A stretch of 29,475 nucleotides of DNA from Firmicutes bacterium UBA3553 (GTDB taxonomy: Bacteria > Bacillota > Clostridia > Tissierellales > Sedimentibacteraceae), in the NCBI GenBank assembly GCA_002381185.1, contig DFOA01000065.1:200807-230281 (forward strand), read 5' to 3'. Shown here piece after piece: positions 8,179-14,295 of the stretch (the first letter of the stretch is position 1; each line of letters opens with the position of its first letter). The notes under the pieces were generated by a model, which was not told the DNA's origin, searched no databases, and worked only from the letters and a program-made list of their open reading frames with translations. A program made the translations under genes and the position numbers.

Positions 8179-8218
8179 AATTTACTCCTTTCAAAAAAGT
8201 TTACGGCCGATACTTTTT

Positions 8219-8770
8219 TTAACCAAAATGAGATTTATTTTCATTCAATTTGATATAATCATCAATATTGAATTTGAACATATTAGGGATTTCATCAGAA
8301 TCATATTTCTGATAATTATATAAATCCTGGTCACGAAGGAAATGAAGCTCTTTAACAGAATTATTCTGAATATCGAATATTTTATAATAGAGCTTTCTAT
8401 TATCCTTTTTACAAAGTACAAAATAATTAAGCTGAATCCTCAAATTCTTATCAACCATGTCAGGCGTTATTGTAGTTCCAAGAAACAATATATTTCTCTT
8501 ACAAATAGTATTGAGAAAATATATATAATCTGCCTGCTGCTTGAAGTTCCTGCTATTCAAAAAAAAGTGAACTTCATCAAGTAAAAGAATTTTTGGCTCA
8601 CGATTAATGGGCATCTGAGTAAGCTCAGTTATTATTGTAAACTCCGAAATATTCATGTTAGTATAAACAGGAATATTAAATTTCTTATGATAATATCCGG
8701 CTATAATAACCGATAACAATGTTTTACCGCTACGCTGCAAACCGCTAAAAAGCATTATAGAACCTGCCAT
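8219..8770 (-). CDS. pI/Zot-like morphogenesis ATPase
   Basis: A 183-aa P-loop ATPase of the Zot/pI type, the protein that drives filamentous phage extrusion through the membrane. Walker A is GLQRSGKT (residues 10-17), Walker B is ILLLDE (61-66) followed by VHFFLNSR, and further on come FLGTTITPDMVDKNLR segments that fit the arginine/sensor region of Zot. Ff pI is about 348 aa with a membrane helix and an outer domain; this protein has only the ATPase part and no membrane span, so a separate small membrane protein probably anchors it. The ATG overlaps the previous stop (TAATG), with GAGGTG six bases upstream, so it is translationally coupled. Zot in the name is historical; no toxin role is implied. 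Confidence 0.82.
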   Translation of the reverse strand: MAGSIMLFSGLQRSGKTLLSVIIAGYYHKKFNIPVYTNMNISEFTIITELTQMPINREPKILLLDEVHFFLNSRNFKQQADYIYFLNTICKRNILFLGTTITPDMVDKNLRIQLNYFVLCKKDNRKLYYKIFDIQNNSVKELHFLRDQDLYNYQKYDSDEIPNMFKFNIDDYIKLNENKSHFG

Positions 8771-8955
8771 TATGACACCTCATATATTTCTATTCTTTTT
8801 AATTTATCATTTTTATAACTTAAAGAATATAAATCTAATAATTTTATATTTTTATCATATGAAATATCAATTGCATTATCATAAGCTAAATCATTATCAG
8901 AAGCTTCTATTCTATAAGCTTCTCTATTTTCATAAACAGCTATATATATTTTCAT
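8770..8955 (-). CDS. Small unknown phage protein (61 aa)
   Basis: I do not recognise it. An upstream in-frame start at 8991 would overlap the preceding gene by 35 nt. The ATG at 8955 sits one base after the preceding stop and begins MKIYIAVYENREAYRIEA, with AAGGAGTG farther upstream, so I prefer it. The protein is acidic/basic mixed, without signal or membrane segment, and looks like a small alpha/beta fold. Its stop overlaps the start of the Zot-like gene (TAATG), suggesting stoichiometric co-production with the ATPase. Confidence 0.65.
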   Translation of the reverse strand: MKIYIAVYENREAYRIEASDNDLAYDNAIDISYDKNIKLLDLYSLSYKNDKLKRIEIYEVS

Positions 8956-8956
8956 A

Positions 8957-9280
8957 TTATTTTTCTTCACTCCTTGTATTCTGACTTGCAATTTTTACAC
9001 CCTTCAAATGTTCGGCAAGAGAATAACTTTCAAGTGTTTTCCTAAACGAAACCATATTGAAGAAATTCATATTCTTATTACGCTGCTTATAACTTGAATA
9101 AGTCATTAGAAATGCCTTTATAGGCATCAAATTATACTTATTTGCCATGAAATCTAATTGAAGGTATACTTTTATCTCCTCATCATTTAAACTAGGGAAT
9201 AAACTATGTATAGAGGTCACAGGATCAGAATTATTTCCATTAGTAATGAATTCATTGAATTCTCTTTCAAAATCAATCAT
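8957..9280 (-). CDS. Unknown 107-aa cytosolic phage protein
   Basis: I do not recognise it. The sequence is largely helical and polar (LNDEEIKVYLQLDFMANKYN, then a YSSYKQRNKNMNFFN stretch) and has no membrane span. The start ATG overlaps the stop of the 56-aa membrane protein (ATGA) and carries TAAGGAGG six bases upstream, inside that gene. It sits between membrane proteins and the Zot-like ATPase, so it may belong to the assembly machine. Confidence 0.75.
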   Translation of the reverse strand: MIDFEREFNEFITNGNNSDPVTSIHSLFPSLNDEEIKVYLQLDFMANKYNLMPIKAFLMTYSSYKQRNKNMNFFNMVSFRKTLESYSLAEHLKGVKIASQNTRSEEK

Positions 9281-9447
9281 CTAAAATACCTCCTTAGATA
9301 AATCCAGTCTCCTATATCTTCAAAAATACTTCCAAATAAACCTAATAGACTGAAAAATAAAATAGAAAAAATGAAAGGAAATAAAACTAAAGCTAACGGT
9401 TTTAATAAACAAATTATTGAATCAAAATCAGAAATAATAGATTCCAT
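9277..9447 (-). CDS. 56-aa single-span membrane protein
   Basis: A small frame hidden between two larger genes. ATG at 9447 lies 2 nt after the preceding stop, with AGGTG eleven bases upstream, and its TGA overlaps the next ATG (ATGA at 9280-9277). The product has a polar start, a strongly hydrophobic stretch at about 17-41 rich in Leu and Phe, and a basic end (LRRYFR). Tight coupling on both sides makes it very likely real. Its function is unknown; it is a candidate minor virion protein or membrane anchor of the ATPase. Confidence 0.72.
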   Translation of the reverse strand: MESIISDFDSIICLLKPLALVLFPFIFSILFFSLLGLFGSIFEDIGDWIYLRRYFR

Positions 9448-9449
9448 TA

Positions 9450-9785
9450 TTAAACACCTGCTTTCATAGAATCAACCAGTTGCTTCATCATTCCAGACAT
9501 ACCATTAACACCTGTTAATGTAATAAGCAGCATTATAAGCATAATGACATAAAAAGCATAATTGATGAAAGTTGAAGCATCCTTCCTATAAAGCTTACTT
9601 ACAAATACTTTACTAAGCTCATTTACATCACGCTTAAAATCTAAATCTTCATCAGATATATTAAGAATATAATCAGCATTATACTTTTTAAATTCATCTT
9701 GCTTAAAAGCAGTTCCAAGCTTTTTATTTAACTCTTTCAGAGTTTTTCTGTAAGTTAATTTATCATTATTAATAACTATAAACAT
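9450..9785 (-). CDS. 111-aa membrane protein with cytosolic N-domain
   Basis: The first 70 residues are charged (LTYRKTLKELNKKLGTAF and following) and should lie in the cytosol. One membrane helix follows at about 76-96 (YAFYVIMLIMLLITLTG) and a short Gly/Met-rich outer tail of about 15 residues. GAGGTG lies upstream of the ATG. Because the Zot-like ATPase in this operon lacks a membrane span, this protein is a candidate for the missing membrane half of pI; this is inference from topology only. Confidence 0.78.
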   Translation of the reverse strand: MFIVINNDKLTYRKTLKELNKKLGTAFKQDEFKKYNADYILNISDEDLDFKRDVNELSKVFVSKLYRKDASTFINYAFYVIMLIMLLITLTGVNGMSGMMKQLVDSMKAGV

Positions 9786-9794
9786 ATCATCACC

Positions 9795-10010
9795 TCATAT
9801 AATTCTTCTACCACCAGTAAATAAACTAAATAAAAACAATGAAATACGTAATAATACTAAAAAAAATCCAAACACTAAACCTAATGCCATTAAGGCATAA
9901 AAATTAGCCATAAATGGATTATCTGTACACTTTGAAAAATAATCAAAGAAGAAATCAAATCCATAGGCAATAGGTAATCCTATTGCCATACCACCTAATA
10001 TACTTTCCAT
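9795..10010 (-). CDS. 71-aa two-span membrane protein
   Basis: Hydrophobic throughout, with a Gly-rich first segment (about 5-28), a polar turn with one Cys, and a second segment (about 36-62) ending in a basic tail (GGRRII). AAAGGA precedes the ATG. I recognise no family. It fits a minor virion or assembly membrane protein of a filamentous phage and lies 3 nt from the preceding 50-aa gene. Confidence 0.72.
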   Translation of the reverse strand: MESILGGMAIGLPIAYGFDFFFDYFSKCTDNPFMANFYALMALGLVFGFFLVLLRISLFLFSLFTGGRRII

Positions 10011-10013
10011 TTT

Positions 10014-10166
10014 TTATCCTTTCTTAACTCTTATTTTTCCAAAATCAAATTTTGTATTTATAAGACTTTCAGAAAACCTTAAAACCTTTCTGATTATGTA
10101 AAATGCTAAATCAGAAAACACCAGGCAAACAACACAATAAAAAACAAATTCCAATAAAACATCCAT
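10014..10166 (-). CDS. 50-aa membrane protein
   Basis: Below the usual calling size. ATG 10166 has AAGGAG seven bases upstream, the stop TAA is at 10014, and the next start is 3 nt away. The protein has an N-terminal membrane segment (about 3-25, with two Cys) and a basic cytosolic C-terminal half (ending KIRVKKG). Function unknown; the operon position supports a structural or assembly role. Confidence 0.65.
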   Translation of the reverse strand: MDVLLEFVFYCVVCLVFSDLAFYIIRKVLRFSESLINTKFDFGKIRVKKG

Positions 10167-10171
10167 AATAG

Positions 10172-10315
10172 TTACTCCTTAATCCTGAATTTCTCAAAGA
10201 GAAAATACAAATTAAAAACTACATATACGGCACATATAAGAGCAACAATTGGCATCAACTCAATTGGTGCTGACTCTGTAACTGTTTCAATAACTTCTAC
10301 AATTTCAGTTTCCAT
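10172..10315 (-). CDS. 47-aa coat-like membrane protein
   Basis: A hidden small gene. ATG 10315 follows GAGGTG and overlaps the end of the 28-aa gene by 11 nt; stop TAA at 10172. The N-terminus is acidic (METEIVEVIETVTESAP), the middle is a single hydrophobic helix (about 20-40), and the C-terminus is basic (EKFRIKE). This is the charge layout of inovirus coat subunits without a leader peptide, so it may be a second coat or minor virion protein. It lies downstream of the terminator that follows the main coat gene and should be made in smaller amounts. Confidence 0.65.
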   Translation of the reverse strand: METEIVEVIETVTESAPIELMPIVALICAVYVVFNLYFLFEKFRIKE

Positions 10316-10391
10316 TATTAGCACCTCTTATAAGCACAAATAGCTGTGCAACCTGGAATCCGATAATTACATAAAGTAAAACTGTATTCAT
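10305..10391 (-). CDS. 28-aa membrane peptide, pVII/pIX-size
   Basis: The smallest gene I can support in this module: ATG 10391 has AGAGGTG upstream, stop TGA at 10305, and it overlaps the next gene. The product is one hydrophobic helix (residues 3-21) with a short polar end (RGANNGN). Filamentous phages carry two such peptides of about 32 residues at one tip of the virion. It is the first gene after the coat-gene terminator. Confidence 0.55.
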   Translation of the reverse strand: MNTVLLYVIIGFQVAQLFVLIRGANNGN

Positions 10392-10430
10392 TTTCACACC
10401 TCTTTTCATATTTTTTATTGATTTTTTTGT

Positions 10431-10455
10431 AAAAAAAGGGAGACTAGCTCCCTTT
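10431..10455 (-). terminator. Strong terminator directly after the major coat gene
   Basis: On the minus strand AAAGGGAG (10455-10448) pairs perfectly with CTCCCTTT (10442-10435) over a 5-nt loop, followed by seven T. It starts 8 bp after the coat stop codon. In Ff phages a strong terminator also follows gene VIII, which helps keep coat mRNA abundant. Confidence 0.88.
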
Positions 10456-10462
10456 GTATTCA

Positions 10463-10729
10463 TTATCTAAATGCATATTTCAGTGCATTTATAATAATGA
10501 ATGCCAGGCTTATACCTAATGTGATATACAATACAGGCATAAGTGCGGATAACATAACATTTGTCCAACTGAACATTTCAGCAGGGTCAAAGTTAAATGT
10601 TAAAGTTGGTTCTGTTGCAAAAGCTTGTACAGCAAAAGCAGAAAAACCTGTAGTAAAAGCAAATACTTTCTGTGCCGCTGACAATTTACAACGATTAAAA
10701 AAATCTTTTTTAGCTAATCTGTTTTTCAT
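10463..10729 (-). CDS. Major coat protein precursor, pVIII-like
   Basis: An 88-aa precursor. A basic N-region (MKNRLAKKDFFNRCK) leads to a hydrophobic segment and an AFA cleavage site (residues 36-38). Cleavage there leaves a 50-residue mature protein starting TEPT, with an acidic N-terminus (Glu40, Asp48, Glu51), a hydrophobic helix (about 58-82) and a basic end (LKYAFR). Mature length and charge order equal those of Ff pVIII, though the leader is longer (38 against 23). AAGGAG precedes the ATG. A strong terminator follows at once, as expected for the most abundant virion protein. No sequence similarity to pVIII is claimed; the assignment rests on architecture and position. Confidence 0.82.
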   Translation of the reverse strand: MKNRLAKKDFFNRCKLSAAQKVFAFTTGFSAFAVQAFATEPTLTFNFDPAEMFSWTNVMLSALMPVLYITLGISLAFIIINALKYAFR

Positions 10730-10753
10730 GAGAATAACTCCTTTTTTATTTAT

Positions 10754-11077
10754 TTAAAGACCTAAAAAGCTTTTAATAAGCTGTGTAGGTTTCTTTATCA
10801 AATTAGAATTTGTTATCATATGCACAAGCTGATAAGCAGCTTTAGCAATTCCTATAAAAATACCTATTTGAGCAATTCTAATTGTCATAAAAAATATTTT
10901 TTCTCCGGCTACATACCGAATAGTACCAACATAAGGTGTTATTATTGTTATATAATCAAACGTATTAATATCAGTAACAATAGTAGCCAATACATTTTTT
11001 GTTGTAGTAAAACTACTTAAAATACTCCCTAAAACACCTAGAAATTGATTAAAAATATCAATTAAATTAAAAATCAT
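10754..11077 (-). CDS. pVI-like membrane protein
   Basis: A 107-aa protein with several hydrophobic segments: an amphipathic N-terminal helix (about 1-24), a central hydrophobic run (about 40-55) and a strong one at 62-83 (IFFMTIRIAQIGIFIGIAKA), then a basic tail. It follows the pIII-like gene with almost no gap, as pVI (112 aa) follows pIII in Ff phages, and is of nearly the same length. Its start uses AAAGGA located at the end of the preceding gene, so the two are coupled. The role proposed is the cap that, with the pIII-like protein, ends the virion and releases it from the membrane. Confidence 0.68.
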   Translation of the reverse strand: MIFNLIDIFNQFLGVLGSILSSFTTTKNVLATIVTDINTFDYITIITPYVGTIRYVAGEKIFFMTIRIAQIGIFIGIAKAAYQLVHMITNSNLIKKPTQLIKSFLGL

Positions 11078-11081
11078 AAAA

Positions 11082-12986
11082 TCACCGTCCTTTTGTATAA
11101 TCAGTAATTTTTATATTTTTATATGAATCATTTTCATTTTTATCATAAGCAGTTTTAACTGCATTAAAATCTGTAGGAGTATAATGGCTTTCACTTTGAT
11201 ATTTTTCAAATCTTGCTTCTTTATCATTAGCCCTAAGTTGATGCCGTTCAATACCAGAAAAACTATGATAAAGTTTTTGAAGCTGAGTAACTATGTACAA
11301 GAAGAAAAAAACTGTAAACATATATTCAAATATCTGTTGTAAAGTAATATTAAAACCACCAACTTTTATATTTTTAATATAATTAAGACCTACCAATAAA
11401 TTAGGATATGCATTAAATAAAGTAGCATTTGCAGGAATATCCAACAAAGAAACAATAACAGCAAAGAACTTAATTAATATAATTATTACTAAAATTATTA
11501 AGTAATAAAAAATATAAAATATATCAAAGAAACCTTTGAAATTGCCCCAGTCCATACCTGGGTCAGCATTTCCAGTCGTAGGATTAGCGGTAAACCAATT
11601 TCTTATAAGATTGTATAAGTTTTGAAGTGCTTTTAATATTGAACCTAATATTGGAATTCTAAAAATCCAACCTTCACCGTCAGGAGAAAAAACACCTTCC
11701 GGATTATCTACATCAACACCTTCATCAACATTAGAATCTTCTGCAACTCCTGTATTTGGTGTAACAATCACAGTAGTTCTGTCATCATCCTCTTCAACAT
11801 GAATATTCGTATCTGATGTAGTAGAAGCTTCATTCGCAATAACTCTTTCAGCAGCAGTAGAAGAAACATCTTCCCAAACTGCCGAAGGGTCAATAGTAGT
11901 GGCTATAACATCAAAAAAAGAATATTGACCTTGCCAAACATTACTAGGAATATAAACTAAAGAGCCCAACCTACCTAAACACAATAAATCAGACAAATTA
12001 TAACTTTGAGAATTTAAATAATAATCAGAATTAACAAAATCATAAGTAGAATAATTTTTAATAAAATCAATAAAATTCTTAACAGTCATATCAACATTGC
12101 GGGAAATAGAAAAAGATTTTACAACTTTATCATCAAATGTTTTTATTTCACCTTCAAATCTTGTTAATATATCATGAACCAAATAAACCTCTTTACTATT
12201 CGATGAAAAATCCATTCGTTTTAAATTGAAAAAATAAAGATTAGATAACCTAATTTGTAAAACATCATTGAAAGAAACATAATCTGGAGACTGATGAACG
12301 ACTGGATTATATGCATTATAAACAAAACCTAAAAAAACTTCTTTAATAAAATCAGAATTATCATAACGATTAATTGCACTCATAACAGTTTTTCCGTTTT
12401 GAAAAAAAATTAAATATCTAACACCTTGTATTTCAGAAAAACCAAAATCTCCAGTATCAATCCTTAAAGAATTTAAAGATTGATATCCTAAATAATTAGC
12501 CAATATTTTATAAACACCCAACCCTTGCAATTCTGATGATGTTAAAGCTTCATTGTTAGAAATTTTTGTTTGAAGATTAATCATTTCGGTTTCATATTTA
12601 CCAAATTGAGTATCTGAAAATGTAGTATTTAACATTGCATTAATATCATAATTACTTAAATTAGTATAATATTTAGCAATTCTTGCTTTTACATCAAGAG
12701 ACAAAGCTTGCCACAAAACTTGCTTGCTTTGCTTCAACAAATCAATTTCTTCAGCTACTAAATCAGCTAATGGTTTTGAACTATCAACTAGACCTTTTGT
12801 TGACTTTATTTGTGTTGTATATAAAGCAACAATAGGAAACAAATATTTACCCATTGCATCCATTGCTGTCGATTCGACTGCATAAACTCTAGCACTTTTT
12901 GCCTGAATATGAGTACCTAATGGAGTAATTAAAAATAAGAAAATTGCAAACACCAAACTTATCATTTTTATAATTTGTTTTTTCAT
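11082..12986 (-). CDS. Large exported membrane protein, pIII-like adsorption protein candidate
   Basis: A 634-aa protein with a signal peptide (basic MKKQIIK start, hydrophobic 8-24, probable cleavage after residue 29 or 36) and a long outer region (about 37-455) with polar, Tyr/Asn-rich sequence. A very acidic linker (about 395-440, including EEDDDR) follows, then two C-terminal membrane segments (about 485-515 and 550-568) and a charged cytosolic tail of roughly 65 residues. Ff pIII has the same order, signal then receptor domains then linker then C-terminal anchor, but only one span and a short tail. The first part would meet the host surface, here probably a thick wall. I recognise no domain. 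GAGGTG precedes the start. It could instead be a membrane-bound channel used for exit through the wall. Confidence 0.75.
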   Translation of the reverse strand: MKKQIIKMISLVFAIFLFLITPLGTHIQAKSARVYAVESTAMDAMGKYLFPIVALYTTQIKSTKGLVDSSKPLADLVAEEIDLLKQSKQVLWQALSLDVKARIAKYYTNLSNYDINAMLNTTFSDTQFGKYETEMINLQTKISNNEALTSSELQGLGVYKILANYLGYQSLNSLRIDTGDFGFSEIQGVRYLIFFQNGKTVMSAINRYDNSDFIKEVFLGFVYNAYNPVVHQSPDYVSFNDVLQIRLSNLYFFNLKRMDFSSNSKEVYLVHDILTRFEGEIKTFDDKVVKSFSISRNVDMTVKNFIDFIKNYSTYDFVNSDYYLNSQSYNLSDLLCLGRLGSLVYIPSNVWQGQYSFFDVIATTIDPSAVWEDVSSTAAERVIANEASTTSDTNIHVEEDDDRTTVIVTPNTGVAEDSNVDEGVDVDNPEGVFSPDGEGWIFRIPILGSILKALQNLYNLIRNWFTANPTTGNADPGMDWGNFKGFFDIFYIFYYLIILVIIILIKFFAVIVSLLDIPANATLFNAYPNLLVGLNYIKNIKVGGFNITLQQIFEYMFTVFFFLYIVTQLQKLYHSFSGIERHQLRANDKEARFEKYQSESHYTPTDFNAVKTAYDKNENDSYKNIKITDYTKGR

Positions 12987-12990
12987 ATTT

Positions 12991-13107
12991 TCACCTCAAT
13001 GTTTTATTTTCCACAATATAATAAATCAAAGTTGATGCTGCTACTGTTCCTATTAGAAAGAACAGAATATAATAAAAATATAAGCTTATTACAATTTTAC
13101 TTAACAT
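12991..13107 (-). CDS. 38-aa single-span membrane peptide
   Basis: ATG 13107 has GGAGGT seven bases upstream and TGA at 12991; the pIII-like start is 4 nt further on. The peptide is a hydrophobic helix (about 5-31) with a polar basic end (ENKTLR). I know no family for it. The strong ribosome binding site and tight coupling to the next gene support it. Confidence 0.65.
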   Translation of the reverse strand: MLSKIVISLYFYYILFFLIGTVAASTLIYYIVENKTLR

Positions 13108-13128
13108 TTTTTAACCTCCAGATGTTTG

Positions 13129-13317
13129 TTATTCAACTGGTAACCGTTTATAAAACAAACATTTTTTTAATCTATAGAAATCTTTTGAACCTGGATTTTC
13201 AAGTAAAAGATAGTATCTTCTGAGCAAACAAAAACCGTTATCGCAACAGTTTGAACATTTTTCTTTAACCATTACTTTTATTGCTATTTTTAAGGGTTCT
13301 GAATATATTTCTTTCAT
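13129..13317 (-). CDS. 62-aa cysteine-rich protein
   Basis: A small basic protein with Cys at 21, 24, 25, 30 and 53. The stretch KCSNCCDNGFCLL resembles the Cys-rich VLP-type small proteins found on Firmicutes mobile elements and may bind zinc or an iron-sulfur centre. AAAGGAG lies upstream of the ATG. It is the first gene after the structured non-coding zone and 21 bp from the 38-aa gene, so it may regulate or open the virion-gene operon. The family match is by pattern only. Confidence 0.68.
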   Translation of the reverse strand: MKEIYSEPLKIAIKVMVKEKCSNCCDNGFCLLRRYYLLLENPGSKDFYRLKKCLFYKRLPVE

Positions 13318-13396
13318 AATAGCTCCTTTATATTTTGAAAGAGGAACTATTTTTGAACTATTCCCGATGCCTTTCCTCTTTAAATCTCCTACACCA

Positions 13397-13416
13397 AAGA
13401 AAGCAGCTGCTTTCTT
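13397..13416. repeat. Perfect 20-bp palindrome
   Basis: AAGAAAGCAGCTGCTTTCTT reads identically on both strands with no spacer. It lies 80 bp upstream of the Cys-rich gene start and could be an operator or part of a cruciform. Confidence 0.8.
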
Positions 13417-13553
13417 AATCGCCTATTTCGCCTTGCCCACCCGTCAAACCCGGCGGTCTCGCTCCGGCATGGTTTTTTTAAAATATGTAAGTTTTTTTAA
13501 TTAGTTTTCATAAGGGCTTTTGTAATAATTTAATTTTATGCCTTTATATAGTT

Positions 13554-13583
13554 AACGCCTGCCTGCTGCGCATGGCAGGCGTT
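13554..13583. repeat. 10-bp perfect GC-rich hairpin
   Basis: AACGCCTGCC (13554-13563) pairs with GGCAGGCGTT (13574-13583) across a 10-nt loop. On the plus strand it is followed by TTTCTTT, so it could also stop rightward transcripts. It is one of the strongest stems in the element and a candidate packaging hairpin. Confidence 0.8.
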
Positions 13584-13774
13584 TCTTTATCTATATATAA
13601 TAAGTGTTCGCCTATTTTGCTTAGTCAAAACCATAGCCTTACCTCGACTTATTTTATTGGTAATAAGTTTTTGTTTTTTTGTTATCGCGAGACTTAGTTT
13701 ATATATAAGTTATAGGTTATCTTAGTATCTAGGTACTTATTATCTCTTAGGGTGGTCCGCTAGGTTGTCTTTAT

Positions 13775-13813
13775 ATTTACATTTTCTTATAACTTACTTT
13801 TTCAAATGTAAAT
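13775..13813. repeat. Hairpin with 10-bp perfect arms, nested with a second inverted repeat
   Basis: ATTTACATTT (13775-13784) pairs with AAATGTAAAT (13804-13813). The left-hand repeat TAAGTTATA (13706-13714) pairs with TATAACTTA (13788-13796), which falls inside the loop of this hairpin. The two pairings are compatible only as a pseudoknot-like or alternative fold. Confidence 0.7.
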
Positions 13814-13827
13814 GGTTTTTCGCCTTG

Positions 13828-13905
13828 TTGGCTCACTGCTGTAGCCAATGTTTCGTGCCGGGATACTCCGTTCCCGGCTTGGAAGGTTTTACTTCGTTTA
13901 ACCTT
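13828..13905. repeat. Three consecutive short hairpins
   Basis: TTGGCT/AGCCAA (13828-13833 and 13843-13848), GCCGGGA/TCCCGGC (13857-13863 and 13872-13878) and AAGGTT/AACCTT (13883-13888 and 13900-13905) follow each other with gaps of 8 and 4 nt. All are exact pairings. Confidence 0.7.
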
Positions 13906-13930
13906 TTCGGGCCCTGGGCTTATAGGGCCT

Positions 13931-13969
13931 AGCCGGCCCTCTTGAACCTTTGGTTCAACCCGGCTTTTG
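13931..13969. repeat. Compound hairpin next to the 83-aa gene
   Basis: Inner stem TTGAACC/GGTTCAA (13942-13948, 13952-13958) has a 3-nt loop, and outer stem AGCCGG/CCGGCT (13931-13936, 13960-13965) is followed by TTTT on the plus strand. It starts 8 bp after the stop of the leftward 83-aa gene, so in that direction it may also work as a terminator or mRNA 3'-end protector. Confidence 0.7.
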
Positions 13970-13972
13970 GGA

Positions 13973-14224
13973 TTATTTTTCGTAAAGGTCGCTTAAAAAT
14001 GGTTTTATGTCTTTAATGTAAGCCATTAATCTAAGATGTTCATCTTTTGATATAAAACCACAGAAAGCCAAAGCAATAATAAAACCTAAATATCTGCCAC
14101 GACTTTCAAAATCACCATAACCAAAAGCGTATGCACATATTTCTCTGAAATATGCAGAAATATATTTAATCCTTACTGGATCAACTTCATCTAGAAAATT
14201 TATATTAATTTCCTCATGTATCAT
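13973..14224 (-). CDS. Unknown 83-aa phage protein
   Basis: I do not recognise it. Mostly helical, with an acidic N-terminus (MIHEEININFLDEVD), an aromatic middle (AYFREICAYAFGYGDFESRG) and a moderately hydrophobic helix (LGFIIALAFCGFI) that is probably buried rather than membrane-spanning. AGGAGT lies upstream of the ATG. It is the last gene before the structured region, following the candidate ssDNA-binding protein. Confidence 0.7.
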   Translation of the reverse strand: MIHEEININFLDEVDPVRIKYISAYFREICAYAFGYGDFESRGRYLGFIIALAFCGFISKDEHLRLMAYIKDIKPFLSDLYEK

Positions 14225-14256
14225 TTTAAAAACTCCTAATTAAAATTTTTATTTTG

Positions 14257-14295
14257 TAGCAGTAAAGCCATGCTTTTGGCATGGCCATATTGCTA
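14257..14295. repeat. Hairpin between ssDNA-binding-protein candidate and 83-aa gene
   Basis: GCCATGC (14267-14273) pairs perfectly with GCATGGC (14279-14285); an outer stem TAGCA/TGCTA (14257-14261, 14291-14295) includes the stop codon of the upstream gene. On the minus strand only a loose A/T-rich tract follows, so it is at best a weak terminator. Confidence 0.6.

Larger units (their letters stand above)
13318..13972. other. 650-bp structured intergenic region, candidate packaging/origin zone
   Basis: No frame with a credible start is present. Instead there are many inverted repeats, listed separately, and parts of the zone are clearly GC-richer than the rest of the element (for example 13854-13966). 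Filamentous phages keep replication origins and the packaging signal as a set of hairpins in one large intergenic region. This zone is the largest gene-free stretch of the element and its best candidate. Weak promoter-like hexamers for the downstream operon exist but none is convincing. Confidence 0.65.

Noticed and set aside
8219..8770. Toxin function for the Zot-like protein
   Set aside because: The Zot name comes from CTXphi; the motifs here are those of the assembly ATPase and the outer domain linked to toxin activity is missing.
10497..10757. Plus-strand frame of 86 codons opposite the coat gene
   Set aside because: It is antisense to the pVIII-like gene, lacks a ribosome binding site and has no meaningful composition.
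13590..13640. Leftward promoter TTGACT...TATTAT for the virion operon
   Set aside because: The spacing is about 20 bp, too long for sigma-A, and other hexamers there are weak. I could not support a specific promoter for the late operon.
13318..13972. CRISPR array, retron msr-msd or DGR template in the hairpin-rich zone
   Set aside because: The repeats are inverted and all different, not regularly spaced direct repeats, and no reverse transcriptase or cas gene lies in the window.
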